Source: Agapanthus africanus (lineage: Eukaryota; Streptophyta; Magnoliopsida; Asparagales; Amaryllidaceae). Taken from it: a stretch of DNA of 64,000 bases. The DNA lies in NCBI GenBank assembly GCA_030015575.1, contig CM057351.1:2934001-2998000 (forward strand). Reading direction: 5' to 3'. Both the position numbers and the translations under genes were made by a program. The notes under the pieces are model-generated. The model was not told the DNA's origin. It did not search any database and saw nothing but the letters and a program-made list of their open reading frames with translations. This document shows, piece after piece, positions 46,436-57,756 of this stretch (position 1 is the stretch's first letter; the number at the start of each line of letters is the position of its first letter).

Positions 46436-46793
46436 GCCTCAAAAACACTCCATTTAAAATAACTCGATTCTACAACAATATCAAGTTCATTACGCAAAGG
46501 GTTTTCTTAAAAACCTGTCGTAGCCCTCCGTCATTTTAGGAAGTAGAGTACTTAGTATTCGTGCTGCGTATGTCGACTTTAGTTGAGGCGTAGTGTACGG
46601 TAGCTAAGTGATGTCTTCCTACACAGCATATGATGCGGTTAGTTAGGACATTCATGTGATTATGTCGACCATAGTTGAGGGTCATGTAGGGTGGGTCTGA
46701 TTAATCATGAAATGACGGGTAGAACTTGACTAGTACTTATGATATGTTGACCTTAGTTAAGGTCATAAGTACTAGGGGTAAAATATTATTGAG

Positions 46794-46997
46794 AATTTCA
46801 AGTGTTGAAATTTGCAATGAGATTGCATACCTTCTATGAGATAGTTGAATCCCGATACCCGCTGCGAGTAAGAGTTACTCCTGGAAGAGTTTTACACATT
46901 ACAATTAGTCGATCAGGTAGGTGTCTAGAAAGGTGTCAACGGGGTTACGCCTCTGGGAAAACGAGGTTTACTTTAATTAGGTTCGTGCGAAAGCACG
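46794..46997 (+). promoter_or_regulatory. Pre-gag hairpins of element 3
   Basis: AATTTCAA-GTG-TTGAAATT (46794-46812) and CGTGC-GAAA-GCACG (46984-46997), in the same order and spacing as in element 1. Confidence 0.75.
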
Positions 46998-47229
46998 GGG
47001 GGACCTCCCTCAAAGTACCGACACTGGCCTGGCTGAAAGATCGGCAAACTTGTAGCGTGTAATTAATCCCGGCTAGTCTTTCCTTTTAGGGTTTGAATGA
47101 AGATTTGACAAAAACAGTGGGAGACATCCTGATTAGATATATTAAATAACCAATCTAATCTTGCAAGAGCATACGCTGAGTGTTTTCTTCTCTCTCTCTC
47201 CAGGTAGCGACCATATCACGCCTTAATCA

Positions 47230-49960
47230 AGATAATAAAACGGATATATTGACTGAACCCGCTTGTTATACTGAGCTGGGGAACGTTGGTCCCGCTCCAA
47301 CTTATAATTGTTATAAGACAGAGCAGGAAATTGGGGAATACCAGATTTCCCGTGCCGCCCAAACGAAGAAAGTGCATGCTGATGCATCATCTTCGGGTGT
47401 GATCACTACATAGAACTGTTTCTCAGTATCCTTTACGTCCTGGGTATGTGATACCAGATCAGGATCCCGCATATGTAATATATTACATGGGCTACAGAAA
47501 GGTAAAGAACTGAGAACGGGTGATAAGTTTCATGAGGCAGAAAACGGTGCAAGTGTTGCAGCCAAGTCTGTTGGTCACTGTCACCCTGTATTACCGGAAT
47601 ACATTGATTCTGAACAAATGTTATTAGATACCGAACCTGATATACAAAATCGTATCAGTCTCTTTATTAGTAAAGAAAGGATATAATTTTGTATTGTTGG
47701 ATAATGTTTTGAACATTTCCTATATCAAGAGTTGATCGGTTCAGGCACGTTATCTAAAAGTATTGACGTTCTAAATCAAACTACAGTTCTTAGTGTAAGG
47801 AACATACACAAGAGGAAGAGTTCAGAAATGAATGAATCCTTCTTGAGGTATTGTAGACTAGGTCATATCAATGCGACCCGACTGGCTGAAGTTACATATA
47901 GATGCATATTTAAATTAGTTTGAATTTACATCTTATGAAACTTGCCGGTCATGTCACAAAGATAAGATGACCACAGCTTTGTTTATTGGAAACAGAGAAA
48001 GAGTTAGTGAACTCTTGGGATTGATACATGCAGATGTATGAAAGTCTCCTGTCTACACATGCGAAGACCGGTTCTTTATACTTCATTACATTCTCTGATG
48101 ATCTCTCAAGATTCAGACATATGTTCCTGTTGAAATACAAGTCCGAACCTTTTGAGATATTCACAGAATATAAGTTAGAAGTAGAGAACCAAAAATGGGT
48201 ATAAGTATTATGTCCTTTGATGAGATCAAGGAGGAGAATACTTGAGCATGGAATTTCTGGACTATTCTAAAGGAGAATGAGATTCTCTCTCAGCATTACT
48301 CCTCCGTATACACCATAGCACGATGGTATATCGGGGCAGAGCAATCACACCCTATATGATATGGTGTGCTCTATGATGAGTACTGCTGAGTTTCCTATTT
48401 CCTTTTGGGAGTTATGCACTTGAGAAGCTGCATACCTATTGAATAGGGTTCAAATCAAATCAGTTGCCTACCACTTCATATGTGATATGGAAAGGGAAGA
48501 GCCCATATCTTAAGTTTGTTAAGATTTAGGGTTGTCCGGCCTATGCCTAAAAGCAAAATCCGGACAAGCTCGAGGCAAGGTCTGTTATGTAGAACTGGAA
48601 TGGTTCCAGCTATACAAACTTCAGCTGATGATTTGGCAGAACCAAAGGATTCAATAGTTTCCAACGAACCTCAGCCTCTCCGCCGATCTAGTAGGGTTCC
48701 TCACCCACCTGAGAGATACTTCGGTTTCTCTATGACAGTGGGAGCGAGGATTGCATCATGAGATGATGATCCAACTAGTTTCGAGCTGGCCATCAGGAGT
48801 GGGACTCTGTAAGAATGGCTGGATGCTTAGTGATCTGAGATGGAATCCTTATACACCAACAAAGTATGGACTTTGGTTGCTTTATCTGAAGGGTTAAATC
48901 CCCATCAGGAGCGAGTATATCTTGAGAAGATTACTTGGTGTACATGGAAAAGTTGAGACTTTCAAAACTATGCTTAAGTCCATCCAGATCCTACTTGCCA
49001 CTGCTACATACCATGACTACGATATCTGGTGGTTGGGTGTCATGACTGCTTTTCTAAATGATGTTTAAGAAGATAGCATCTATAAGTACACAGCCAAAGG
49101 GCTTCGTAGACAGTGGGAGCAGCGGAAACGTGTGCAAGATGTTTTATGTGATAAAACAGGCATCGCGGAGTTGGAACATCTGTTTTGATGTGGTAGTCAA
49201 AGAGTTTGACTTCATCAAAATGGTAGATGAACCTTGTATATACAAAAAGGTAGTAGGGAGTATGGTGGTGATCCTCGTAGAGTACGTGGATGACATACTC
49301 TTTATAGGGAAGGAGTTTCCTATGCTACGCTCGGTAAATCTCCGCTTATCACAAGGATTCTCCATATAGGATCAAAGTGATACCTCCTAAATCCTGGGTT
49401 TAGGATCTATGAGATAGATCTAATTGGATGTTAGGATACTCACTAGTTGTAGTGAGATGGTATCAATCGATCCTGGGGAGAATCACTGGAAAGGTTCCAG
49501 GGTGATAAGGACGACTGAATGTCAGTCGCAGGCATTGTCTATACCCTCAGTGGAGGGACGGTATGTTGGAAGAGTTCCAAGCAAGATACCATGACTTACT
49601 AGACGATTAAAGGCAAGATACATCGTTACCAAGGATGCTACCAAAGAGACAGTCTGGATTTATAAGTTCATGAGATGAACTTCGTTCCTACCATTGTGTG
49701 ACAATGGAGTTGTGGCTTTAGCCAAGGAACTAACGTCCCATCAGAAATCCAGATATAATTCTTAGGCAGTATCACCTGATCATGAAGATGGTTGATCTCC
49801 AGGGAGATCGAGGTTAGGAGAGTAGACACAGAGGACAACAGCGCGGATCCACTCACAAAGGCCTTTTTCCCAGTAGAGACTTTTATGGGATGGTTGAGTA
49901 TGAGATACTTCAACCGCACCTAATTGTTGGGTATGCGATACCATAACAGATGGCCCTAGT
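47230..49960 (+). pseudogene. Decayed gag-pol of element 3
   Basis: Short LTEPACYTELGNVGP gag trace (about 47248-47295); protease traces (about 47400-47650); integrase zinc finger (YCRLGHINATRLAE, about 47850) and core (about 47950-48200); integrase C-terminal and linker traces (to about 48730, PPERYFGFS); reverse transcriptase with YVDD at 49283-49294; RNase H (about 49500-49900). Gag is nearly absent, as in elements 1 and 2. It has many breaks, although the LTRs are young. Confidence 0.85.
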
Positions 49961-49973
49961 GCAAGTGGGAGAT
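49959..49973 (+). promoter_or_regulatory. Polypurine tract of element 3
   Basis: GTGCAAGTGGGAGAT before the 3' LTR. Confidence 0.85.
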
Positions 49974-52171
49974 TGTTAGTTATATGTATGCCCTAGAGGC
50001 CATTACTGTACATACGATATATATTGTAGTGGATGCTAGGACATATATAGGGAGGACTTTCTTGCTCGACATGATAGTATGCTATCTGGTTGTACTTTAT
50101 CTTAACATGTACTCTGATTATCCTTTATCTTAACATGTACTCTGATTATCTCTATGTTACATGTTGATAAAGCCCTTAGGATGTGTACTCGACTACTGGG
50201 ACTATGATGAGATCATACTAGTGGGGCCACGGTAGTCGACGAGTACATCCTATAACTGTTCCTAGTCGAGGGTGTATCGAGACAGGGCATCGATACACCA
50301 GAGTAGACTAGCGTATACGCATCTTGACCTATATGATGGGCGATGGATGATCCCATATCCATCGGTGTTTGACATCAAGGATGGTGTACGGGTGCTCAGT
50401 GGAGACTGGGTACACTGGATGGACTCGCCGAGAACTCCCAGATGGTATTATACCTCACGTCAGATGGCAGTTCTCCGGTGACACTGGTACAGAGTAGTCT
50501 GTTGACCCGAGATCATCATAGAGTCTTGTGTGATTCCCACCGTGCTTTTATTTCCATCATACCACGTCCAAGAGGGCGTGCAAAAGGTGGCTTTTGGGTA
50601 CAGTCCCGAATCACATGGAGGCAATGAGCGATAGGAGGGGATTCGTTTCTCCCGGTATAGGGAGTTGATGTTGTGCTGTGTTCGATTGGCTATAACCAGA
50701 AATCCCTGGCTAGGGTTGCTGAGATTTACTGGTAAGTGTTATCAGTAGTTTCTCGAACTGTTATAGACCTCATATCGACACGACTTATCGAGCTACTGGG
50801 GTCTGACGTTTACCACCCCTAGGCGAGAAATGCAACATATCAGACGACGAGACCGGACTGTACGGGAGTGTTACTGTTTGGATTCACAGGAGAAGTTACA
50901 GGCTTGCTTGTTGATCTTCTGAGCGCTCAATACCTGGGTAGCTGTTACGTTTAGCTGACCGCTTGCAGCTTGTGGGTGTTTGATATGATCATCACCTACT
51001 GCCGGCGTATTGACGATTCTTTAGAGTCCTACACAGAGGTTTCTTGGCTCAGGCAAAACGGAGTAGGGGCATATATGTGATATGTGCGGGACCGAGGATA
51101 ATGCGATATGAGATACCGTATTTTATTCTCGCGATATATGATATCAGCCGGGTCATCGGATCAAGTGTTGATTCGATGAATCGGTACGGATAAATATTAG
51201 TCGGTTATATGCGATATAGCCGGATTGTCGGATCAAGTGTTGATTCGATAATTTAATTTATAATAATATATATGATATATTAAATTACATTAACTAATAT
51301 TTGCTCACTAAAAGATTCTTTTTCTCACTCGGGTAATACATTGATATATATGCGATATATGTTAAATGTATTATTTTATTTTGTTACGATAAATATTATA
51401 TATGTGATATATAATATTATAACATGATATGATTACTAATGCAACATGTTTAGTAGAGATTAAACATGGTTAGGGTTTGATTAGGGTTAAACCTTTCTAG
51501 ATGTTTCTAGAAGGTTTTCTTTTTTGTTTTGGAAAAGATATTTTTGCATGACTCATCCTTAACTCAACCCTAAACCCTAACCCTAGTTAATTCTCTACAA
51601 TGGTTACTTGAACCATGGTTGCATTTCTAACCTTATCAAAGTCTATCATTGTTCATCACAAATGAATTCAATCATTATTCTTCTTCTTCTTCCTTCATTC
51701 TTTCATGAAAAAAGCTTGCTAGATTTTTTCCAAGTGATGAATAAATATAAGAAAAAGATAAATAAAGAGAGCAAAAATCCTACTTCATCATCCTCATCTT
51801 CCCTTGCCCTTTAGATGAGAGTGTTCACTCAATTTAGTGAGTGTTAGCTTGTGTTAACGAAACTTCAAGGTAGATCATCTTTGTATCGAAGATCGGAAGC
51901 AAAACTGCACCTTTCTCTTCGTGGAGCCTCTCGAGAGTCGGGAGCAAGGTGTTCGCAGCGAAGGGACTTCAACACGGAGCTTATGAAGTGAAGGACCGGA
52001 TCTACAAAGGTTGTAATCCCTCTCACTTAGTGTTAAATAGTTTAACATGCTAGTTTTCGCCTAAAACCCTAGTTTAAAGATCCGTATTCGGGTTGTTCGG
52101 CACGGCTAATTATTTAATCGGGCATGGTTGATGCCTCGTAGACCCTTGTACGCGTGCCTAGCAACCCTACA
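49974..52171 (+). repeat. 3' LTR of element 3
   Basis: 2198 bp. Differs from the 5' LTR by scattered substitutions and by one extra tandem copy of a 28-bp unit (CTTTATCTTAACATGTACTC...) at about 50095-50150, which accounts for the whole length difference. Confidence 0.95.
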
Positions 52172-52708
52172 AATAGTGCAATCCTCTCTATCCCCGTTTA
52201 TGAGAAAACCGTAGTATCTCTCGGGCGGATGAGACTTCCTACTACTCCTGCGGAGTGGCGTCGGGATGTCCCTTTCTTCTGAAACCTCTGGTTCTACCAT
52301 TCTTTCAGTAGTAGTTTGTGGTTCTGGAATTTCTTCCAGTTCTATTTCGCTCCCACTTGTTTCCTTTTCTAAAAACTGATATTCTAGAAAATGGGCATTA
52401 CGAGAAACAAAAACCTTTAATTCCTCTGCGTAATAGAATAGATACCCCTTGGAGTTCTTTGGATATCCCACAAACTTACAATGTACTGATCGTGCCTCGA
52501 GCTTGTCCGCATGCTGCTTTTTAACAAAAGTTGGACATCCCCAAATCATCAAATACTGAAGATAGGGTTTCTTCCCACTCCACATCTGATATGGTGTGGT
52601 AGGCACAGTCTTGGTAGGAACTATGTTCAAAAGATATGCCGCTGATTCTAGCGCATATCCCCAGAAAGATCGCGGTAACTCAGCCTTACTCATCATGGAA
52701 CGAACCAT
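52106..52708 (-). CDS. Integrase C-terminal part and linker, element 4
   Basis: Open frame whose element 4 part begins upstream of the insertion; the last residues, left of 52172, are read from the LTR of element 3. It shows MVRSMMSKAELPRSFWGYALESAAYLLN, then KTVPTTPYQMWSGKKPYLQYLMIWGC, FVGYPKNSKGYLFYY and VFVSRNAHFLE, followed by an acidic linker (SGSEIELEEIPEP) and PPERYYGFLINGDREDCT. This is the usual copia order between integrase core and reverse transcriptase. Part of a fossil polyprotein split by element 3. Confidence 0.85.
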   Translation of the reverse strand: MVRSMMSKAELPRSFWGYALESAAYLLNIVPTKTVPTTPYQMWSGKKPYLQYLMIWGCPTFVKKQHADKLEARSVHCKFVGYPKNSKGYLFYYAEELKVFVSRNAHFLEYQFLEKETSGSEIELEEIPEPQTTTERMVEPEVSEERDIPTPLRRSSRKSHPPERYYGFLINGDREDCTICRVARHAYKGLRGINHARLNN

Positions 52709-52710
52709 AT

Positions 52711-53934
52711 CTAATAGGGTTCGATTCCTCCTTTCTGATACACCGTTGTGTTGTGGTGTGTATGGAGGAGAAGCTGAGAGAGAATTCCATTCTCTTTTAA
52801 GTAACCCAAGAACTCGGCACTTAAGTATTCACCACCTCGATCAGATCTCGGTGTTTTGATACTTTTGCCGGTTTGGTTTTCTACTTCATTCTTATACTCT
52901 TGGAATTTCTCAAAGGCCTCGGATTTATACTTCATCAAGAAGACATATCCATACCTAGAAAAAGCATCCGTAAAAGTAATGAAGTAGGAATAACCTCCTC
53001 TCGCATGTGTAGACATTGGACCGCATACGTCACTGTGTGCGAGTCCCAAGAGCTCGCTTGCTCCTACTCCGTGTCCAGTAAACGGAGTCTTTGTCATCTT
53101 TCCTATGAGACAAGATTCACAAGTAGCATAAGATTGATATTCGAACGGATTCAAATATCCTTCTCTATGTAACTTAGTCAACCTTCTTTCATTGATGTGA
53201 CCTAGTCTACAATGCCATAAGAAAGCCTGATTTAATTCCGGAGACTTTCTTTTAAGTGTGTTCTGGACATTGAAAACCTGAGCTTGACTCAATACGTATA
53301 TACCGTTATCTAATGTACCTGACCCAATCAGAACTTGATTTAGGTGGATGTTAACTACATCGCTTACGAATGTAAAATCATATCCCTCTCTCGAAAGTGA
53401 GGACACTGATATGATATTACAAGTCATACTAGGTATATACAAACAGTTACGTAAAATCAATATATGCCCACTTGTCAAACCTAGGCGATATTCTCCTACG
53501 GATTCAGCGTCCACGCTCATTCCGTTTGCAACTCTGAGAGACAAATCACCTACCTTCATAACTCTACGGTTTCTCAAAGCATGTAATGAATTACAGATAT
53601 GAGATCCTGCTCCGGTATCTAGTACCCAGGAAGTAGAGTTAATTGACAAACAGTTCTCAATTACAAACACATTTGAGGCTGAAGCCACAACATGCTTCGT
53701 ATCCTGGCTACTGGCTTCTAAAGCCCTGCAATCTTTCTGCCAATGCCCAATCCCATAACAATAGGAACGTTCCTCTTTTACTACATTCAGTCCCGAAACT
53801 TTTGCCCTTCTCTTTCCTTCTACTTCCCTGGTTTTCTTTAGGGTAGAAGGCAGAGACTGTAGAATCAAGTCAGTATCTGACTCGTTTCCCAACGTGGTCT
53901 CCAGGTCCTGGATCTCATCAATATAGCTAGTCAT
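52711..53934 (-). CDS. Gag C-terminus, protease and integrase core, element 4
   Basis: 407-residue open stretch. It begins in the gag capsid C-terminal region (LQSLPSTLKK), passes a nucleocapsid zinc-knuckle-like CYGIGHWQKDC (59-69), then protease with DTGAGSHICNSL (106-117), the pre-integrase region with HCRLGHIN (241-248), paired CESC (272-275), and the integrase core (HSDVCGPMS at 300-308, FTDAFSRYGYVFLMK at 321-335). Protease would cut the polyprotein; integrase would insert the DNA copy. The upstream gag trace lies at 53935-54290. The whole is part of a fossil element. Confidence 0.88.
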   Translation of the reverse strand: MTSYIDEIQDLETTLGNESDTDLILQSLPSTLKKTREVEGKRRAKVSGLNVVKEERSYCYGIGHWQKDCRALEASSQDTKHVVASASNVFVIENCLSINSTSWVLDTGAGSHICNSLHALRNRRVMKVGDLSLRVANGMSVDAESVGEYRLGLTSGHILILRNCLYIPSMTCNIISVSSLSREGYDFTFVSDVVNIHLNQVLIGSGTLDNGIYVLSQAQVFNVQNTLKRKSPELNQAFLWHCRLGHINERRLTKLHREGYLNPFEYQSYATCESCLIGKMTKTPFTGHGVGASELLGLAHSDVCGPMSTHARGGYSYFITFTDAFSRYGYVFLMKYKSEAFEKFQEYKNEVENQTGKSIKTPRSDRGGEYLSAEFLGYLKENGILSQLLLHTHHNTTVYQKGGIEPY

Positions 53935-54300
53935 TGTAAGGACGGTGACCTGATAGCCAACCTCGCTTGAATCAATTCGTTTGAGGTCTTATATCTTGTG
54001 ATATGAGATTGCTCTCCATATAAATCTTTGTTCTGGAGAAAGATGAAAACTGAGTCCATCTTCTCGTGCTGCTTCTGGTATACACCATCAACTGAAGCCA
54101 ACACGAGGCACTTGGCTTTCGTTTTATCCTTTTCCCTTGTCTGACGGATATCCATATCTGCGACGGTGGAAACTGGACCTGGGACGGCGGGATCTTAAGT
54201 AGTAATAGGGTGGTCCAGCTTGTCATAGGTAATGGACATCTGGACAGACCTTTTCCATTCATATAAGTCAGATTCAGTCAATTTGTTATCTAGATGTAAC
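53935..54300 (-). pseudogene. Gag N-terminal part of element 4
   Basis: Traces of the copia gag N-terminus (LTESDLYEWKRSVQMSITYDKLD-like, about 54210-54285) and of the following capsid segment (KAKCLVLASVDGVYQ, about 54085-54130; KDLYGEQ about 54015-54035). This is the only copy in the window with most of gag recognisable. It is broken. Confidence 0.75.
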
Positions 54301-55447
54301 CTAGTCGTGGTCACAAGGTCGCTGCAATTAAGAGAGAGAGAAGAAAAAAACTTTTGCATGATGCTCTTGCAAGTTTAGAGTGGTTTTTAATTTATCTAAA
54401 CAGGATGGATCCCACTGTTTCTCGAATCCTTCCTCAAACCATAAAAGAAGAATTAGCCGGGACTATTCTCACCGTACTATACTTGCTTAACCGTTCAGCC
54501 AGGCTAGTGTCGATACTTCGAGGGAGGTTTTTCAACGCTTTCGCGAAGTTCCTTAATTAAAGAACCTCTTTTCTCTGGGGGCGTAGCCCCGCTGACACCT
54601 TTCTAGGCACCTACTTGGTTTATGGCATTGATCGTTAAGTGACGAATCTCCTGATAAGTAGTATATACTCACAGTAGGATCGGAATCCAAAATATCATCG
54701 TATGATAATGTTGAAGGAATCCTACCAACATTCATCAAACTCCAAAATGGTATGCTCTCTCTGCAAATTTCAGTTTCTTTAGAAATTCCCGATATAAATT
54801 TTTGCCCCATGCTCTTATGACCTTGGCGTTGGTCAAAATATCATAAGTCACATGTCAAGTTCTACCCATCATTATCCTTGTTAATTTGAACCCATCCGTA
54901 CATATCCTTGACGTTGGCCAAAATGATAATACGACTGTCCCAAACTAACTCATCTATCTATGAAACAAATGAACCCCCTGCCAACCGACATACTAGCAGT
55001 TAGAGGAGGTTTACGAACACATTAAACATTACAGATAAAAACCCAATTAGCAAATAACTTAGAACATCGATCGACTACCTTTATCCGTGTCTACCCCAAA
55101 AGCAAATCAGCACAGAAGAAACCTGGGCAGAAACAGAATATACTGGAAAACAGAACACCAAATTATATGAATTACTGCGCAAATCCGAGTCAACTCGGAG
55201 TTGACTCGGCGGCGGATCCGCGGCCAAAAGCACTATTGTGCCGCGGATCCGCGGCCATCTAACCGAGTTGAGAGCTCGTATTTTCCCAGTTTTCTTATAT
55301 TTCCCTGCTGTGAATTTTAAGGTATATCAAATATTTTTTCGACACTTTCAAAATTAACAGAAACTTGGGATTTCCGGGGTTTCGTTTTCGCGTTTTCTGA
55401 CGATCGAAGTTCTAATCAGTTGCTAACAAGCTAGTACTGATTTAGTT
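54301..55447 (-). other. Leader of element 4
   Basis: About 1.15 kb, the shortest leader here. It has the pyrimidine tract plus AG before GCGACC (54323-54350), a CGC-GAAA-GCG stem (54536-54545), GGGGC-TAC-GCCCC (about 54578-54592), an AATTTC/GAAATT hairpin (54767-54788), two TTGACG-like motifs and a GC-rich hairpin (55208-55257). The repeated unit and multi-helix domain of families A and C are not seen. Confidence 0.75.
55208..55257 (-). promoter_or_regulatory. GC-rich leader hairpin, element 4
   Basis: In element direction GCGGATCCGCGGC-type arms pair over 16 of 17 positions. Families A and C have GGAACC in one arm and GGTTCC in the other; here both arms read GGATCC, a paired change that keeps the helix. 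It lies about 200 bases after the primer binding site. Confidence 0.8.
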
Positions 55448-55460
55448 GGCTCTGATACCG
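55448..55460 (-). promoter_or_regulatory. Primer binding site of element 4
   Basis: Reverse complement reads CGGTATCAGAGCC, complementary to initiator Met tRNA with one mismatch at its start. Confidence 0.9.
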
Positions 55461-55461
55461 C

Positions 55462-57403
55462 TGTAAGTCCATGTCACGCACCCCACGAACTTGCGGGGAG
55501 GCAGAATATATGAAAAACGATTATCAAAGCTTCGTAACACGGACTTGAGCGCATAAATCGTATCTAAACAGTTACTAGCAAACTACGAGAGGTTTAACTA
55601 CCCGGATTCGAAGCTATACCTCACGTTACTTGTCCTTCGGGTCTTCATCACTGTCCTCCACTCCTCGTAAGCTCCTTGGAACATCGGCACCTCAACGGCC
55701 TCCTCGAGTCAAAGACGATCCACCCGAGAGCTCCTACACCAAGCTTGATCTCTAACTTGAGATAACTAGGTTCTCAAAGTGCTGATCTAAGCTACCTAGG
55801 GGATATATAGTGAGGTTATGGATGTATTAGTCTATCTAATCCTTGATCTCAACACATGAGAGGGGAGGATTAGGGTTTCAAGAGAGAGAGAAGGCGAGCA
55901 TAAGTTATCAATCAAAAAGCTTCTCACTTCTAATATATTATGAAGCATAAGAAAATCAAAAAGAATAAATCAAAAGGCATTATCATCATACTTCATTAAA
56001 TATATGTAATGAATCATCAAGTGAGTCATTAAGCAATAAATTCTTCATTAACTCACTTGAATGATTCATCTAAGTGAGTCACAAATGCATTAAAAGCTAA
56101 TGCCACCTTACCCTCCATGTCATCATCCATCTAGAAGCTTCCCGACAAATTATGAGAACGCCCCACCTATCCGTGAAAACACGGAAAAACTTTAAACTGT
56201 ATAAATCTAATAACCCGATACTAGAATCTGGCTTAAACCAAAGCCGGCTAGTAAAAACTGTCCGAACGTCGTACGTGCGTTTAAACACGTATGCGTCCGA
56301 ACCCTTGTCGTAAAACCATACGACCACTATATCGTTTCGCCTGGAGCAGGGAAACTCTCTGTGTGGGACTTTAAAGACTCGACACTACGCTGGCAGTGGG
56401 TTTAACCATAGACCGCAAGCGGCACTAGCTGTACGTAACGGTCCCCAAGTAGATGTCGATAAGAAGGCCGATGAGGAAACCATCCGAACTCCTACTGAGC
56501 CTGTCCGTGACAATTTCCACACAGTCCGGTCTGTTCGTCTAAGAGTATCGCATGTATGGTCTAGGGAGGTGGAGAACGTCAGACCCCTAATAACCGTACA
56601 AGTCGTGCCGGTATGGCTCATGACCATTTGAGAATCTACTGATCAGTCCACCAGTAATTCTCCATCAGCCCTGGCCAGGGACTTATGGTAATGACCAACT
56701 GATCACAGTGCGATATCAACTCCCTATACCGGGAGAGACGAATCCCTAATAGTCGCTCACTGCCTCCATTTGGCTCGGGATTGTACCCAACTAAAACCTA
56801 TTTGCACGACTCCTTTGAGCCGTGGTAGGGTAGTAATCAAAGCACAGTAGGAAATTACATGAGACAAATGACGACCTTAAGTCAACAGACTACCTGCACA
56901 CATGTCACCTGAGAACTGCTATCTGACGTTAGGTATAATACCATCCAGTCAGTTCTCCTGCGAGTCCTGTCCAGTGTACCCGTAACCTAACGAGCACCTG
57001 TATACTATCTCCAGTACGATGTACTGATGGCTGTAGGACAGACCATCTCCCCAACTGGGATGAGAAGCGTACACACTAGTCTACTCCGGAGTATCGATGC
57101 CCTGTCTCGATAATCCTACGACTAGGGACAAGTATAGGATGTTGCTTATAGACTACCCAGCCCCCGCTAGTGTGACTGCCATCACAACGCTGGTAATCAA
57201 GCAAAGATCCTATGGGCTCTACTAATATGTATAAGTGATACGTTATAAGAAACATATGCACATATTAAAGTAAACACAAACCAAGTAGCATACTACCATT
57301 TTTACCAAGACTGTATATACAACTGTGAATATCCCAAGCTTCCATTAAGTAATATACATGCAAGTATGATACAATAATGGCCCCTAGGGCATATACACTA
57401 ACA
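55462..57403 (-). repeat. 5' LTR of element 4
   Basis: 1942 bp, matching 28152-30104 with roughly 60 substitutions by eye and a few length differences. Confidence 0.92.
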
Positions 57404-57408
57404 TATAT
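57404..57408. repeat. Target-site duplication tatat (right copy, element 4)
   Basis: Second copy of the five bases found at 28147-28151; element 6 RNase H sequence resumes here. Confidence 0.85.
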
Positions 57409-57742
57409 TGCTTCCTTTGATGCCACGAAGGAAGCAATCTGGATCAGGAAGTTCATGACAGAGCTTCAGGTGGTTCCATCCATTGTTGATCCAATACTGC
57501 TGTATTGTGACAATAACGGCGCTATAGCTTTGGCGAAGGAACCAAGGTCCCATCAGAAGTCCAGACACATCTTGAGGTTGTTCCACCTGATCAGGGAGAT
57601 CATTGATCGCCGGGAGATCGAGGTGCGGAGAGAAGAGACAGAGAACAACATTGTAGATCCACTCACAAAGGCCATCCTTCAGACACAGTTCGAGCGGCTA
57701 ATCGAGATGATAGGTCTGCGATATGCCAATATATGGCCTTAG
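57409..57742 (+). pseudogene. RNase H C-terminal part of element 6
   Basis: Continuation of the RNase H interrupted at 28151: SFDATKEAIWIRKFMTELQ, LLYCDNNGAIALAKEP, SRHILRLFHLIREI and ADPLTKA-like ending, then GLRYANIWP and a polypurine tract (57743-57756). Confidence 0.88.
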
Positions 57743-57756
57743 TGAAAGTGGGAGAT

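Larger units (their letters stand above)
45233..47207 (+). other. Leader of element 3, right part
   Basis: Starts with the second cggcc and continues the leader cut at 34970. Carries the multi-helix domain (45757-45842), two repeat units (46168-46290, 46320-46435), the CGTAGCCCTCCGTC block (about 46519), the AATTTCAA hairpin (46794-46812), the GAAA-loop hairpin (46984-46997) and the final pyrimidine tract and AG (47181-47203). Confidence 0.85.
31711..52171 (+). mobile_element. Element 3: broken Ty1/copia element, family A, nested in element 4
   Basis: Forward element with LTRs 31711-33880 and 49974-52171, primer binding site, long leader, decayed pol and polypurine tract, framed by aatag. 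It sits between the integrase and reverse transcriptase parts of element 4. Its leader is itself split by element 5 (34971-45232). LTRs differ at roughly 20 sites in 2.17 kb by eye (about 1%). Although recent, its coding region is decayed with many breaks and gag-poor, like elements 1 and 2, so it was probably already non-autonomous when it moved. Confidence 0.93.
28152..57403 (-). mobile_element. Element 4: Ty1/copia element, family B, with a nested insert
   Basis: Reverse-strand element with both LTRs (28152-30104 and 55462-57403), polypurine tract, pol, gag, a 1.2-kb leader and primer binding site, bounded by tatat duplications. Element 3 (with element 5 in it) occupies 31711-52171. Without the insert the element is about 8.8 kb. 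The coding region has long open stretches and few breaks apart from the insertion. LTRs differ by roughly 3% by eye; at the 1.3e-8 per site per year often used for plant LTRs that is about a million years, with the usual uncertainty of an unknown host. Confidence 0.92.
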
